DNA from: Leptolinea sp. | GTDB taxonomy: Bacteria > Chloroflexota > Anaerolineae > Anaerolineales > Anaerolineaceae | NCBI GenBank assembly: GCA_012798535.1 | Contig: JAAZMZ010000024.1 | Location: forward strand, 1 to 64,000 | DNA length: 64,000 bases | Direction: 5' to 3' | Shown here: positions 43,991 to 51,953 of the stretch, piece after piece | How positions within the stretch are numbered: position 1 is the stretch's first letter | Layout of the letters: each line of letters starts with the position of its first letter | Translations under genes and position numbers: made by a program | The notes under the pieces: generated by a model | The model's database searches: none | What the model was told of the DNA's origin: nothing | What the model saw: the letters and a program-made list of their open reading frames with translations, nothing else

Positions 43991-44704
43991 CTATTTCTTT
44001 AATATTGTAGAAAGGACCTGTTCTTTGGAGATCGGTTTTGTGCAGAAGAACCAGTCGTAGCATTTCATGTCCTTCTTGTTCTCCATACGCTCCTTCGCCA
44101 CCCCACAGGATCCGGCAGTCGGAACAATCACATCATCCCCCGGCTGCCAGTCTGCCGGGGTGGCGATTGAGAAAGCATCCGCTGTCTGCATGGCAACCAG
44201 TGCCCGGTAAAGCTCATCAAAATTGCGGCCCAGGCTGAGGGGATAATAAATCATGGCGCGAATGATCCCCTTGGGATCGATGAAGAACACCGCGCGAACC
44301 GCTTTGGTGTTGCTTTCACCGGGTTGGATCATTCCATATTTGTGAGCCACTTCCATGGTGATGTCTTCAATCAACGGGAATTTGACCTCCACATCTTTCA
44401 TGCCTTTGTACTCGATCTTTTCCTTGATCGTTCGCAGCCAGGCAATGTGGCTGTACAATCCATCGACCGAAAGACCGACTAGCTTACAGTTGGCTTTGGC
44501 GAATTTTTCTTCCTGAGAAGCAAAAGTCATAAATTCAGAGGTGCAAACCGGTGTGAAATCCGCCGGATGGCTGAAAAGAATCACCCAGCTTCCTGAAAAA
44601 TCCGCCGGAAAATTGATCGGACCCTGAGTGGTAACTGCCTTGAATTCGGGAGCCTTATCTCCAATCCGCGGCATGGGAATAACCTGATTTTCTATTGTTT
44701 CCAT
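43991..44704 (-). CDS. Peroxiredoxin (Prx6/archaeal AhpC-type)
   Basis: 237 aa. The peroxidatic Cys54 is in FSHPADFTPVCTSEF. The long C-terminal arm (VVIVPTAGSCGVA-like DVIVPTAGSCGVAKERM and KCYDWFFCTKPI) has two further Cys, one of which can resolve the sulfenate, as in archaeal Prx6 proteins. It reduces H2O2 and organic peroxides using a dithiol donor. It lies 16 nt downstream of perR and should be induced when PerR is oxidised. A GC-rich hairpin follows. Confidence 0.95.
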   Translation of the reverse strand: METIENQVIPMPRIGDKAPEFKAVTTQGPINFPADFSGSWVILFSHPADFTPVCTSEFMTFASQEEKFAKANCKLVGLSVDGLYSHIAWLRTIKEKIEYKGMKDVEVKFPLIEDITMEVAHKYGMIQPGESNTKAVRAVFFIDPKGIIRAMIYYPLSLGRNFDELYRALVAMQTADAFSIATPADWQPGDDVIVPTAGSCGVAKERMENKKDMKCYDWFFCTKPISKEQVLSTILKK

Positions 44705-44720
44705 TTTTTCTCCTTATTTA

Positions 44721-45161
44721 TTAATTAGGTTTGGTATTCTTTTTTTGACAATCGGGGCAAATTCCGTAATACAAAATCCGTGCGCCCCGTAATTCAAATC
44801 CTGTAACTTGGCTGACAGCATCCTGCAAGCCGTCCATCGCAATTGTTGGAACATCCACTATCCTGTGACAGGAAGAACAGGCCAGGTTGACATGCGGTGA
44901 TGTGTCCGCATCAAAATGCACCCGGCCATCACCGGCCGGTCCGAGAACATTCACGACGCCCAGTCCTGCAAGCACATCCAGTGTGTTGTATACCGTGGCC
45001 AGAGAAAGCGAAGGATACTCATGGCGAATTTCATCGAATATCATGAAGGCTGTTGGATGGGCATTGCTTTCACATAGCTTGCGGCAAATGGCCATTCGCT
45101 GCGGGGTTATCCGCAGTCCAGCTTTTTTCAGAGAATAGGTCAGGTTTTCCAGTGTGTTCAT
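44721..45161 (-). CDS. perR: PerR-type Fur family regulator
   Basis: 146 aa. The N-terminal winged helix is LKKAGLRITPQRMAICRKLCESNAHPTAFMIFDEIRHEYPSLSLATVYNTLDVLAGLG. The structural zinc site has two CxxC pairs, CSSC and CPDC; His and Asp residues for the Fe/Mn sensor lie in GRVHFDADTSPHVNLA. The DxDxSPHxN pattern is typical of PerR rather than Fur, and the neighbour is a peroxiredoxin. It should repress its own operon until peroxide oxidises a metal-binding His. Confidence 0.93.
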   Translation of the reverse strand: MNTLENLTYSLKKAGLRITPQRMAICRKLCESNAHPTAFMIFDEIRHEYPSLSLATVYNTLDVLAGLGVVNVLGPAGDGRVHFDADTSPHVNLACSSCHRIVDVPTIAMDGLQDAVSQVTGFELRGARILYYGICPDCQKKNTKPN

Positions 45162-45196
45162 ATCGTTTGGAATAATTCTTGATTTGTAAATATTCT

Positions 45197-45236
45197 TATA
45201 TAATACTAATTATATATAATATATCCAATTTGTCAA
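45197..45236 (-). promoter_or_regulatory. perR-peroxiredoxin promoter with PerR-like operator
   Basis: On the minus strand TTGACA (45236-45231), a 16-nt spacer and TATAAT (45214-45209): both boxes match consensus fully. A perfect inverted repeat of 8-bp arms (TATATAAT/ATTATATA) around ACTA lies at 45197-45216 and covers the -10 box. Its AT-rich form is close to known PerR boxes, so the strong promoter is probably held down by PerR and freed by peroxide. Confidence 0.8.
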
Positions 45237-45508
45237 TATGCCATTTGCCTTCCACTCAGATAACTCCTTTTTTTTCTCCGGCTTAATCTCCCGCTTCGCT
45301 TATCACGCCGATCTGAAAAATCGGAAGAAAAACCGACTGCACCTCCGGATTGAATGGATCGAATCTGGACGGCCTTTTTTCCGCCCCTTTTTTATACTGT
45401 TTATACGCCCTCTGAACCAAGCCTTAAGTATAATAAACTCAAATATTGCGCTGATACCGGTAAGCTTGCCGGGAATTAACCCTATTGCCGTAAATAAATC
45501 AATCAGAA
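45237..45508. other. Gap between divergent perR operon and cyclase gene
   Basis: With the perR promoter region this forms a 347-nt stretch without a gene. A 93-codon plus-strand frame and a 74-codon minus-strand frame cover the same bases, are low-complexity and have no ribosome sites, so neither is accepted. A short CCGAT/ATCGG hairpin lies near 45308-45325. No c-di-GMP riboswitch was recognised before the cyclase gene. Confidence 0.4.
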
Positions 45509-47080
45509 ATGCCTGTTGAGAAAACACTAATTATCAGTACGCTATTCTCAGCCACGATCATTTTATACGTGCTGACTTTCGCCATTTGGGAACGCAGATC
45601 CACATCCGGGCGCGCGGCTTTTTACTTCTCGCTTGGACTGGCCGCCACAACCATTTACACATTCGGTTATGGAATGGAACTTTCCAATACCACGCTGGAG
45701 GGTGTGGAAAGGTGGGTGCGCTTTGAGCATTTCGGTATTCAAATGATCACCCCACTGTGGGTGTTGTTCACCCTGCACTTTACCGGCCGCGAGAAATTAA
45801 TCACACCCGTGCGGACCGTCATCCTCTTCATCTGGCCGGTGACCATGCTCTATGCCACTCAGACGCTTGGAACGCTCAATCTGGCACACCCTGATCCGCA
45901 TATTGATACGGTTGGGCCATTTTCTACTTTCGATTACACCCGGGGAGTGTTCCTGTATATCGGCGCCGCGTACTACAACGTCTGCCTGTTCACCTGCATG
46001 GTACTCTTCACCATCCATTTGATCCGCTCCGCTCCCGCCTTTCGCGCCCAGGCCTGGTTGTTCTGGATCGGGTCACTTATTCCCTTTATCGCCCAGCTTG
46101 TTTACAACCTTGGCCTTTCCCCCTACAATATCGACATCACTCCCTTCGCGCTAACGATCAGCGGGGTAATCTTCAGTCTGGGGCTGTTCCGTTTCCATAT
46201 GCTGGATATTCTTCCTCTTGCGAGGGATGTCGTTTTCGACAGTATCAAAGACGGCGTCATAGTTCTGGATCTGGCCAACCGGATCATCGACATGAACATC
46301 AGCACACAGAAAATGCTGCCCGTTGTATCGAAATCCATAATCGGTCAACCGGTGGATGTAGTGCTGGCAGAGTATCCGGCTCTTTTAGATTTGATAAATA
46401 AAGGCCAATCAGGCAGCGTCGAAATGGATATAAAGAAACAGGGGATCAGTAGTAGTCTGAATTATCTTGGAACCCTCTCCACACTGCGTGATGCGAAGAA
46501 CAACCGCGTTGGCAGGATTGTGACCATCCATGACAACACACAGGCCCGGCAGCTCTTGATCCAGCTTGAAGAACTGGCCGCCCGTGACAGCCTTACTGGC
46601 ATCTATAACCGGCGCAGTTTTGATCAGTTAGCCGCCCAGAATATTTACACTCTGCGAGAAACGGGCGGGATGATGGCAGTCATCATGCTCGATCTGGATT
46701 TCTTCAAGCGCGTGAATGACACGTACAGTCATTCCGCCGGAGACCTGGCATTGAAAATGGTCAGCGAAACCTGCCGCGGCCTTTTACGCCAGGGAGATAT
46801 TCTCAGCCGGTATGGGGGTGAAGAATTTGTCATTTTCCTGCCGGATACGGATGAACCGGCCGCGGCGGCCATTGCCGAACGCCTGCGCGAAGGGATCGCC
46901 AGGCAGGAGATAACTTTTGAAGAGCACACTTTCTCTTTGACGGCCAGCTTCGGGGTAGCCAGCACGGTCTGCAACGGCCTGATCTCTCTGGATGAACTTG
47001 TCCACATGGCCGATCAGGCGGTGTATCAGGCCAAACAGCAGGGCCGCAACAGGGTGTGTATCTGCAGATCGCCGGATTGA
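45509..47080 (+). CDS. Membrane diguanylate cyclase (7TM + PAS + GGDEF)
   Basis: 523 aa. Seven membrane helices fill residues 5-230 and match the His_kinase_N_7TM sensor unit (LSNTTLEGVERWVRFEHFGIQMITPLWVLFTLHFTG is its conserved loop). A PAS-like domain follows (VVFDSIKDGVIVLDLANRIIDMNISTQ...). The GGDEF domain starts at ARDSLTGIYNRRSFDQLA and has the active loop GGEEF at 436-440, plus an inhibitory I-site RQGD at 427-430. It should make c-di-GMP and be product-inhibited. The signal sensed by the 7TM unit is unknown. There is no clear Shine-Dalgarno before the ATG. Confidence 0.93.
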   Translation: MPVEKTLIISTLFSATIILYVLTFAIWERRSTSGRAAFYFSLGLAATTIYTFGYGMELSNTTLEGVERWVRFEHFGIQMITPLWVLFTLHFTGREKLITPVRTVILFIWPVTMLYATQTLGTLNLAHPDPHIDTVGPFSTFDYTRGVFLYIGAAYYNVCLFTCMVLFTIHLIRSAPAFRAQAWLFWIGSLIPFIAQLVYNLGLSPYNIDITPFALTISGVIFSLGLFRFHMLDILPLARDVVFDSIKDGVIVLDLANRIIDMNISTQKMLPVVSKSIIGQPVDVVLAEYPALLDLINKGQSGSVEMDIKKQGISSSLNYLGTLSTLRDAKNNRVGRIVTIHDNTQARQLLIQLEELAARDSLTGIYNRRSFDQLAAQNIYTLRETGGMMAVIMLDLDFFKRVNDTYSHSAGDLALKMVSETCRGLLRQGDILSRYGGEEFVIFLPDTDEPAAAAIAERLREGIARQEITFEEHTFSLTASFGVASTVCNGLISLDELVHMADQAVYQAKQQGRNRVCICRSPD

Positions 47081-47252
47081 TCTGTCTGTCGCCTGCATTT
47101 TAATAAGATCCTAATCCCGCTTCAGGCAATTCGCGTTGTCATGAATTTTTCTATCTTCTTCATCCTTATCCTGGCAAGTATGGACGGGCCGTAGATTCTT
47201 TCGCGAGATTGGCTATGATGAATCTACGATCAGGTCATAAGTGAGGTACATG

Positions 47253-47726
47253 ATGCAGAAAATCTATCCGTGTCTGTGGTTTGACGATAATGCCGAAGAA
47301 GCCGTCAATTTTTATCTATCGGTGTTCAAGAACGCGAGCATCGAATCCATCGCACGTTACGGGAAGGAAAGCCGGGGAAAAGAGGGCAGTGTGATGGTTA
47401 TAAATTTCACGCTGGAAGGCCAGCAATTCATGGCGCTGAACGGCGGACCATATTTTACTTTCACGCCGGCTATTTCACTGTTCGTCAATGTCGGGTCGCA
47501 GGAAGAACTGGACTCTATCTGGAATAAACTCTCCGCTGTCCCGGAAGCGGAACAGTGCGGCTGGCTGAAGGACAAATTCGGCCTGTCCTGGCAGATCGTT
47601 CCCACCATTCTGGGGGAGTTGATGCAGGGCGGCGATCCCGAAGCGGTCAGCCGGGTGTCGCAGGCCATGCTCGACATGAAGAAACTGGATATCGCGGCGC
47701 TGCGGAAGGCATATCAGGGAAGGTAG
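47253..47726 (+). CDS. PhnB-like VOC family protein
   Basis: 157 aa. MQKIYPCLWFDDNAEEAVNFYLSVFKNASIESIARYGKES is the start of the PhnB/3-demethylubiquinone methyltransferase-like group of the VOC superfamily, ending in CGWLKDKFGLSWQIVPTILGELM. Despite the old family name, these proteins lack a SAM site; no reaction is known for most. GTG at 47241 and ATG at 47250 are also in frame; GAGG lies 6 nt before 47253. The last gene before the AT-rich island. Confidence 0.9.
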   Translation: MQKIYPCLWFDDNAEEAVNFYLSVFKNASIESIARYGKESRGKEGSVMVINFTLEGQQFMALNGGPYFTFTPAISLFVNVGSQEELDSIWNKLSAVPEAEQCGWLKDKFGLSWQIVPTILGELMQGGDPEAVSRVSQAMLDMKKLDIAALRKAYQGR

Positions 47727-48073
47727 GGGTTATTTGAATGAAGGTCGGATGCTTTTACCGGTCTGATCGGCGGAGCCGCGTTTCTTACGACGAGGTATTC
47801 GAAAAATACTCCAGAAAATCTACCGGCAGATGAAGGGTATATATCGCTAACTGCATGGTAGTGGGTGGTCCATGAGAAGCGGCTTGTTCTATCTATTATT
47901 TCTAAATACAAACTACTCTTGGTTGTAATAAAAGATAAAATGCTATAATTAGATACTCAAATTCAGTTGTTACTTATTAATAAATAAAGCTAGGATCTCC
48001 AAATTCCTAGCATGCAATATGCAACTTTACTTATTATTTTTCTGGTAGTTCTGAATCACATAGGGGGAAGGAA
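47727..48073 (+). promoter_or_regulatory. Gap and promoter region at left edge of the AT-rich island
   Basis: Base composition changes from about 53% GC to strongly AT-rich near 47890. TATAAT at 47944-47949 is a good -10 box with a weak TTGGTT 19 nt upstream. A 7-bp hairpin GCTAGGA/TCCTAGC (47989-47995 with 48005-48011) lies in the resulting leader, and GGGGG precedes the start of the HD gene by 6 nt. No attachment site, tRNA end or direct repeat marks the junction. Confidence 0.45.
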
Positions 48074-50296
48074 TTGGATACATCAAAAAACGCACAAAAT
48101 AAGAAGGTTACATTAATTGCAGATTCCATCTATAACACGATACGAATTTCTTACTTAGAAAAACAGGTAATATCAACTGATGTTTTTAACCGATTACATA
48201 ATATATTACAGAACTCGACAGCCTATTTAACTTATCCTTCTTTAAAAACTTCGAGATTTTCTCATTCATTAGGTTGTATGCATATTGCCGGCATGATTTT
48301 TCATCAAAGCATAATCAATGCCAAAGATGAAACCCGGTCAAATTTCTTTACTGATGCTAAGCAATTGATTGAAAAATCCAAAAACGGAATTTTTGCAAAA
48401 GAAATGATTAATCGGTTTTTTGATCATGAAAATCCAAAGGTGGATCTAGATGCGTGTGAAAGAGACTTTGGCAAAGCGCTTGAATTTGATGCCTTATACT
48501 TGTTTATTACACCAAGTTCGATTGAATCAAAAGAACACCTACTTTACATCCAAATATATCAAGCAATACGCATTGCAGCATTATTACACGACTTAGGTCA
48601 TCCACCATATTCTCACATGGTTGAAAATGCACTAGGTAGCATTTATGCATATCTTTCATCAGAGATACAAGAAAAAAAGGTTTTTGATACCTATGAGAAG
48701 AAACGCTTCTATGAAATTGTTGATAATATCAAGAGAACTGACCTACTTGGAAAATCCTCTGACATCCATGAAACGATTGGAAACATTCTGGCCGTATATG
48801 TATTAAGTGAAGTAATAAAAAATATATCAAAAAATAAACATAATAATGTTGATCAATTAACATATGATGTCGCAATAATATCCCAATTAGCTTTAGGAAT
48901 ATTAGAAGAAAGAATTACTGATGACACTGGCCATATCATCGATGATAAGAATCTTCTACGATCTCTTCATAAGATAATAAGTAGTGATTTAGATGCTGAC
49001 AGAATGGATTATATCGAAAGAGATTTGCGTAGTTCTTCGAATAGAGGCCATATTTCGTATGACCGACTTTTAGCTTGTTTTTGCTTAGTTTCAGGTCAAG
49101 ATATCGAAAGAAAAGAAGATACAACAAAAAGATACTATGAATTTATTCCTTCAATTCAAGCATTATCCTCGATTGAGGAATTTTTCAAGAAAAGGTTTGA
49201 ACTATATCAAGTAGTACTATTTCACCATCGTGTTGCAAAAACCGATGGATTATTAACAGAAGCAGTAATTCGTCTCTCACTGGAATTTCTAAGCAATACA
49301 CAAATAAAGCATGAAGATCATTTTGGTACCACAGATGTTCAAAAATGCCATAGTAAAGACGGCGAGCCACAAAATTACTTGACTCCAGAGATTGATTGGT
49401 TGTGGAAAATATTAGATGCCAAAGAGACATCATATAATTGGAAAGTCGCGAATAAATTCTTTCAATGGGATGATGCTTGGCTTTTAAATTGTTTGCGACT
49501 TCGATATATTCAATTGAAAGAGGGAATAATCTCATCAAAAGAGGAATTTAATTATCAAACTAACGAAGATTTGGCAAAAGCAGATCGCTTTCATGTATAT
49601 CCAATTCTAGAAGAATTACTCACAAATAAAAAGAATTACGTTTCTTTATATAAGAGACCAAGTGAATTTCGTAATGTTGATTTTTCATTTCTAAACGCGG
49701 CTTTTGAAGATAAGGATTTCACTTGGGATTCAATTAAATCAAAAATACAAATTACCTCACCTAATGTGGAACTATCATATCTGAATATCATTTCTTATTT
49801 TGAAATCTATAAAGATTTAAGATTAGGGAAAGTTATCTCAAATATTTACCCTTATCCACGAAGCATAGAGGATTTGCAAGTATCTAGAGGCTTTTTTATT
49901 AATACTGTTTTTGAATTCCTAAAAAATACTACAATTTGGACAAATGATAAAAAACAAAAGTTATTCTGGAAAGCATATGAAAGAATAAAAACAGACCGAG
50001 TAAATTTGGGTATTGAAATTGATGATATTATTCCTCTATTTAAAGTACTTAAACCAGGAGTCACTGATGAATTTCATCTATCTGTTGATGGAATTATTGA
50101 ACCTCTTGGAAAATATTCAAGAATCGTACAAGAATTGATATTAGCTTCATATTTATTTCCACCATTTTATGTTGCAATTTTTTGTGGTAAAAAGGAGTTA
50201 AGTAACACAGATCTAGAAAAAATTCAAAAAATCCTTGGTAAGGCATTATGGTCGGCATTTGTTGAAGTTGTAAAAGAGGATCTTGCATATTTTTAA
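48074..50296 (+). CDS. SAMHD1/dGTPase-like HD-domain phosphohydrolase
   Basis: 740 aa, TTG start. The N-terminal part follows the COG1078 pattern: a strand and helix that in relatives read pEFQRLRxI, here VFNRLHNILQNSTAYLTYPSL, then TSRFSHSLGCMHIA with His64. His172-Asp173 lie in ALLHDLGHPPYSH, and the final Asp is in DLDADRMDYIERD (305-317). The H...HD...D metal site is complete, so dNTP or nucleotide triphosphatase activity is expected. The remaining 400 residues have no match I can name and exceed usual COG1078 length by about 250. Base use is about 30% GC, far below the neighbours. With the next gene it forms a probable two-gene unit; deoxynucleotide depletion against phage is a known use of such enzymes. 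Confidence 0.85.
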   Translation: MDTSKNAQNKKVTLIADSIYNTIRISYLEKQVISTDVFNRLHNILQNSTAYLTYPSLKTSRFSHSLGCMHIAGMIFHQSIINAKDETRSNFFTDAKQLIEKSKNGIFAKEMINRFFDHENPKVDLDACERDFGKALEFDALYLFITPSSIESKEHLLYIQIYQAIRIAALLHDLGHPPYSHMVENALGSIYAYLSSEIQEKKVFDTYEKKRFYEIVDNIKRTDLLGKSSDIHETIGNILAVYVLSEVIKNISKNKHNNVDQLTYDVAIISQLALGILEERITDDTGHIIDDKNLLRSLHKIISSDLDADRMDYIERDLRSSSNRGHISYDRLLACFCLVSGQDIERKEDTTKRYYEFIPSIQALSSIEEFFKKRFELYQVVLFHHRVAKTDGLLTEAVIRLSLEFLSNTQIKHEDHFGTTDVQKCHSKDGEPQNYLTPEIDWLWKILDAKETSYNWKVANKFFQWDDAWLLNCLRLRYIQLKEGIISSKEEFNYQTNEDLAKADRFHVYPILEELLTNKKNYVSLYKRPSEFRNVDFSFLNAAFEDKDFTWDSIKSKIQITSPNVELSYLNIISYFEIYKDLRLGKVISNIYPYPRSIEDLQVSRGFFINTVFEFLKNTTIWTNDKKQKLFWKAYERIKTDRVNLGIEIDDIIPLFKVLKPGVTDEFHLSVDGIIEPLGKYSRIVQELILASYLFPPFYVAIFCGKKELSNTDLEKIQKILGKALWSAFVEVVKEDLAYF

Positions 50297-50362
50297 GTAA
50301 TCTTTATTTCAATTTTTCTTTTTTTGGCTACAATTTTCTGTAAATGAAATGGAGAGGATAAC

Positions 50363-50620
50363 ATGATCGCTTCGGACTATGTTCTAGAGAGAAAATACCG
50401 AACTCAAAACAACAGAAGGTTTGATGATAATCAAAAACATCTTCGAGAATTAATTACTACAATGAAAGAGTTTTCTGAAGATGAACTTTTATTTGAACTT
50501 TCAAAAAATGGGGATGTTGTTATTGATACAGAAGATTCTGTGAATGACTTTCTCCAACAATTAGTTGACACCGGTCTTCTTCGGTATAGATTTGGGAAAT
50601 ATTCGATGCGTATCGAATAA
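50363..50620 (+). CDS. Small winged-helix-like protein in the island
   Basis: 85 aa. After a basic start (LERKYRTQNNRRFDDNQKHLRELI) come FSEDELLFELSKNGDVVIDTEDSVNDFLQQLVDTGLLRYRFGKYSMRIE, a helix-helix-helix and beta-hairpin pattern like a winged helix; the last 15 residues would be the wing. I cannot name a family. GGAGAGGA lies before the ATG, 66 nt after the HD gene, and base use is equally AT-rich. It could be a regulator, an adaptor or an inhibitor of the HD enzyme. Confidence 0.7.
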   Translation: MIASDYVLERKYRTQNNRRFDDNQKHLRELITTMKEFSEDELLFELSKNGDVVIDTEDSVNDFLQQLVDTGLLRYRFGKYSMRIE

Positions 50621-50815
50621 TATAATATGGATTTTAGTAAAAGTTCTGCTTTAACGACCTCGAAGAAATACGTAGTAGATTTTTAAAACTAACATAGAAC
50701 TAAAGCGCCTAATCAAATAGCCTGACAGAAAATAATACGGAAGGAATATTCGGGGGTTCCTACCAGATTAATGATGGATTTCAGGAAGTACATCCTCCAT
50801 CTTGCAAATGTATTT

Positions 50816-50866
50816 CTACTTCTGCCTTTCCACCAGCACCTTTTCGACCATCACCTTCGGGAACCT
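50816..50866 (-). pseudogene. Remnant of the 3' end of an alpha/beta hydrolase gene
   Basis: On the minus strand 17 codons ending in TAG read RFPKVMVEKVLVERQK, against RFAKVMAEKVLVETQK at the end of the intact hydrolase gene at 51954. The DNA matches at most positions and third-base changes predominate, so this was once a coding copy. Upstream of it nothing of the gene is left. A tail of the type that follows the intact gene also lies next to it, in the same order. Confidence 0.75.
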
Positions 50867-50880
50867 TTGCCCTTTGATCT

Positions 50881-50944
50881 AAACCCTAAGGGTCTAATTA
50901 GGTTGCTTGGTAGAAAAAAATACCTGAAAAGACCCTTAGGGTTT
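50881..50944. repeat. Long inverted repeat, copy A
   Basis: Perfect 15-bp arms AAACCCTAAGGGTCT at 50881-50895 and its complement at 50930-50944, with a 34-nt loop. Each arm contains its own small palindrome ACCCTAAGGGT. A related element (copy B, arms with G for A at one position) lies at 51855-51916 in the same orientation relative to the shared flanking tail. It resembles a dispersed palindromic element or a duplicated terminator. Confidence 0.85.
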
Positions 50945-51147
50945 CTGCTCATCTCAGATGGATTTCTGGAAGTGCACCCTCAATCCATCCAAACCGCTAA
51001 CGTGCGGGAAATCCAACGTTTGAAGATGATCCAACAATAAACAGAGGCGGTTGCCCGCCGGGTGGATTTGCAGTACATTGGGATTAAATTTTTAAAATAT
51101 CCTGCGTTCACGCTGTCATCTTACCAGTGGGTGGAAAGGAAAATCGT

Positions 51148-51834
51148 ATGACGACGAAAGAAATGGACAGGCCTTTACGGAACGGGCTTTGCCGGGTGGG
51201 CGGATTTGCTTTGATTGCCATGCTGGCCGTGACGACCATCCAGATCATTGTTCTGGTGATATGGCCGCCTCCGGACACTGTCGACGGTTTGTTTGAACTG
51301 TTCAACAGGAACTGGTTCCTGGGGCTGCTCAGCATGGATTTGCTGTACATCCTCAACAATACCCTGCTCATCCTGGTCTACCTGGGATTGTTCGCCGCCC
51401 TGTATGACGACTCTCCCGCCGCGTCGCTGATCGGGCTGTTGTTCGGAGTGACCGCCATAGCCGCGTATTACGGTTCAAACACATCCTTCGAAATGCTTTC
51501 ACTGAGCAGGCAGTACTCCGGCGCCACAACAGAGGCACAGCGGATCATACCTCTGGCAGCCGGACAGGCCATGCTGGAAACCTATGGAGGCACAGGCTTC
51601 GATGCGTATTACGTATTGAGCGCCATCACACTGCTGATCTTCGCGTGGGTCATGCACCGCGGTGTGGTTTTCAGCCGCGCTGCCACACTCTGGGCTTTGG
51701 CATCCGGGATCCTGATGATCATCCCTTCCACCGCCGGCACGGTGGGACTGGTCTTTTCGCTGCTGTCTCTGGCACCCTGGATAGTCTTTTGTGTGCTGGG
51801 AGCCAGGACATTGCTGTCACTGAGTAAAACTTAG
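51148..51834 (+). CDS. DUF4386-like membrane protein
   Basis: 228 aa with six membrane helices: RVGGFALIAMLAVTTIQIIVLVIW, FLGLLSMDLLYILNNTLLILVYLGLFAAL, LIGLLFGVTAIAAYYGS, YVLSAITLLIFAWVM, FSRAATLWALASGILMIIPS and LVFSLLSLAPWIVFCVLGA. The layout and the GLLSMDLLYILNN segment fit the DUF4386 family of unknown function. A GTG at 51127 is in frame, but GGAAAGGAA precedes the ATG at 51148. The gene sits between inverted-repeat copies A and B. Confidence 0.75.
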   Translation: MTTKEMDRPLRNGLCRVGGFALIAMLAVTTIQIIVLVIWPPPDTVDGLFELFNRNWFLGLLSMDLLYILNNTLLILVYLGLFAALYDDSPAASLIGLLFGVTAIAAYYGSNTSFEMLSLSRQYSGATTEAQRIIPLAAGQAMLETYGGTGFDAYYVLSAITLLIFAWVMHRGVVFSRAATLWALASGILMIIPSTAGTVGLVFSLLSLAPWIVFCVLGARTLLSLSKT

Positions 51835-51854
51835 GACAGTTCTATCTTTGATCC

Positions 51855-51916
51855 AAACCCTGAGGGTCTGATAAAGCTCTTCTGTGAAAGAACATATGAA
51901 AAGACCCTCAGGGTTT
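51855..51916. repeat. Long inverted repeat, copy B
   Basis: Perfect 15-bp arms AAACCCTGAGGGTCT at 51855-51869 and complement at 51902-51916, with a 32-nt loop. The A-to-G change against copy A is compensated in both arms, so pairing is kept. The following 36 nt (51917-51952) match those after copy A (50945-50980) at about 28 of 36 positions. The intact hydrolase gene ends at 51954, so on the minus strand this element lies where its terminator should be. Confidence 0.85.
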
Positions 51917-51953
51917 CTGCCTATCTTCGATGGATTTCAGGGAATGCACCGTC

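Larger units (their letters stand above)
50621..51147. other. Gap with hydrolase remnant and inverted repeat
   Basis: 527 nt without an intact gene. The AT-rich part ends near 50720. A 25-nt motif (gatggatttc followed by AGGAAGT-like sequence) occurs at 50773-50797 and again at 50958-50982. Between them lie the remnant of a hydrolase gene end (50816-50866) and a long inverted repeat (50881-50944), both listed separately. An 89-codon plus-strand frame here only mirrors the remnant and is not a gene. Confidence 0.6.

Noticed and set aside
45238-45519. 93-codon plus-strand frame between perR and the cyclase gene
   Set aside because: Starts inside the -35 region of the perR promoter, overlaps the cyclase start and has no recognisable protein pattern.
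50771-51040. 89-codon plus-strand frame after the island
   Set aside because: It reads through the antisense of the hydrolase remnant and both arms of the inverted repeat. A similar false frame recurs at copy B (51884-52084) because of the shared DNA, not a shared protein.
47727-51147. Prophage or integrative element at the AT-rich island
   Set aside because: No integrase, transposase, tRNA end, att-like direct repeat or phage structural gene was seen; only composition supports transfer.
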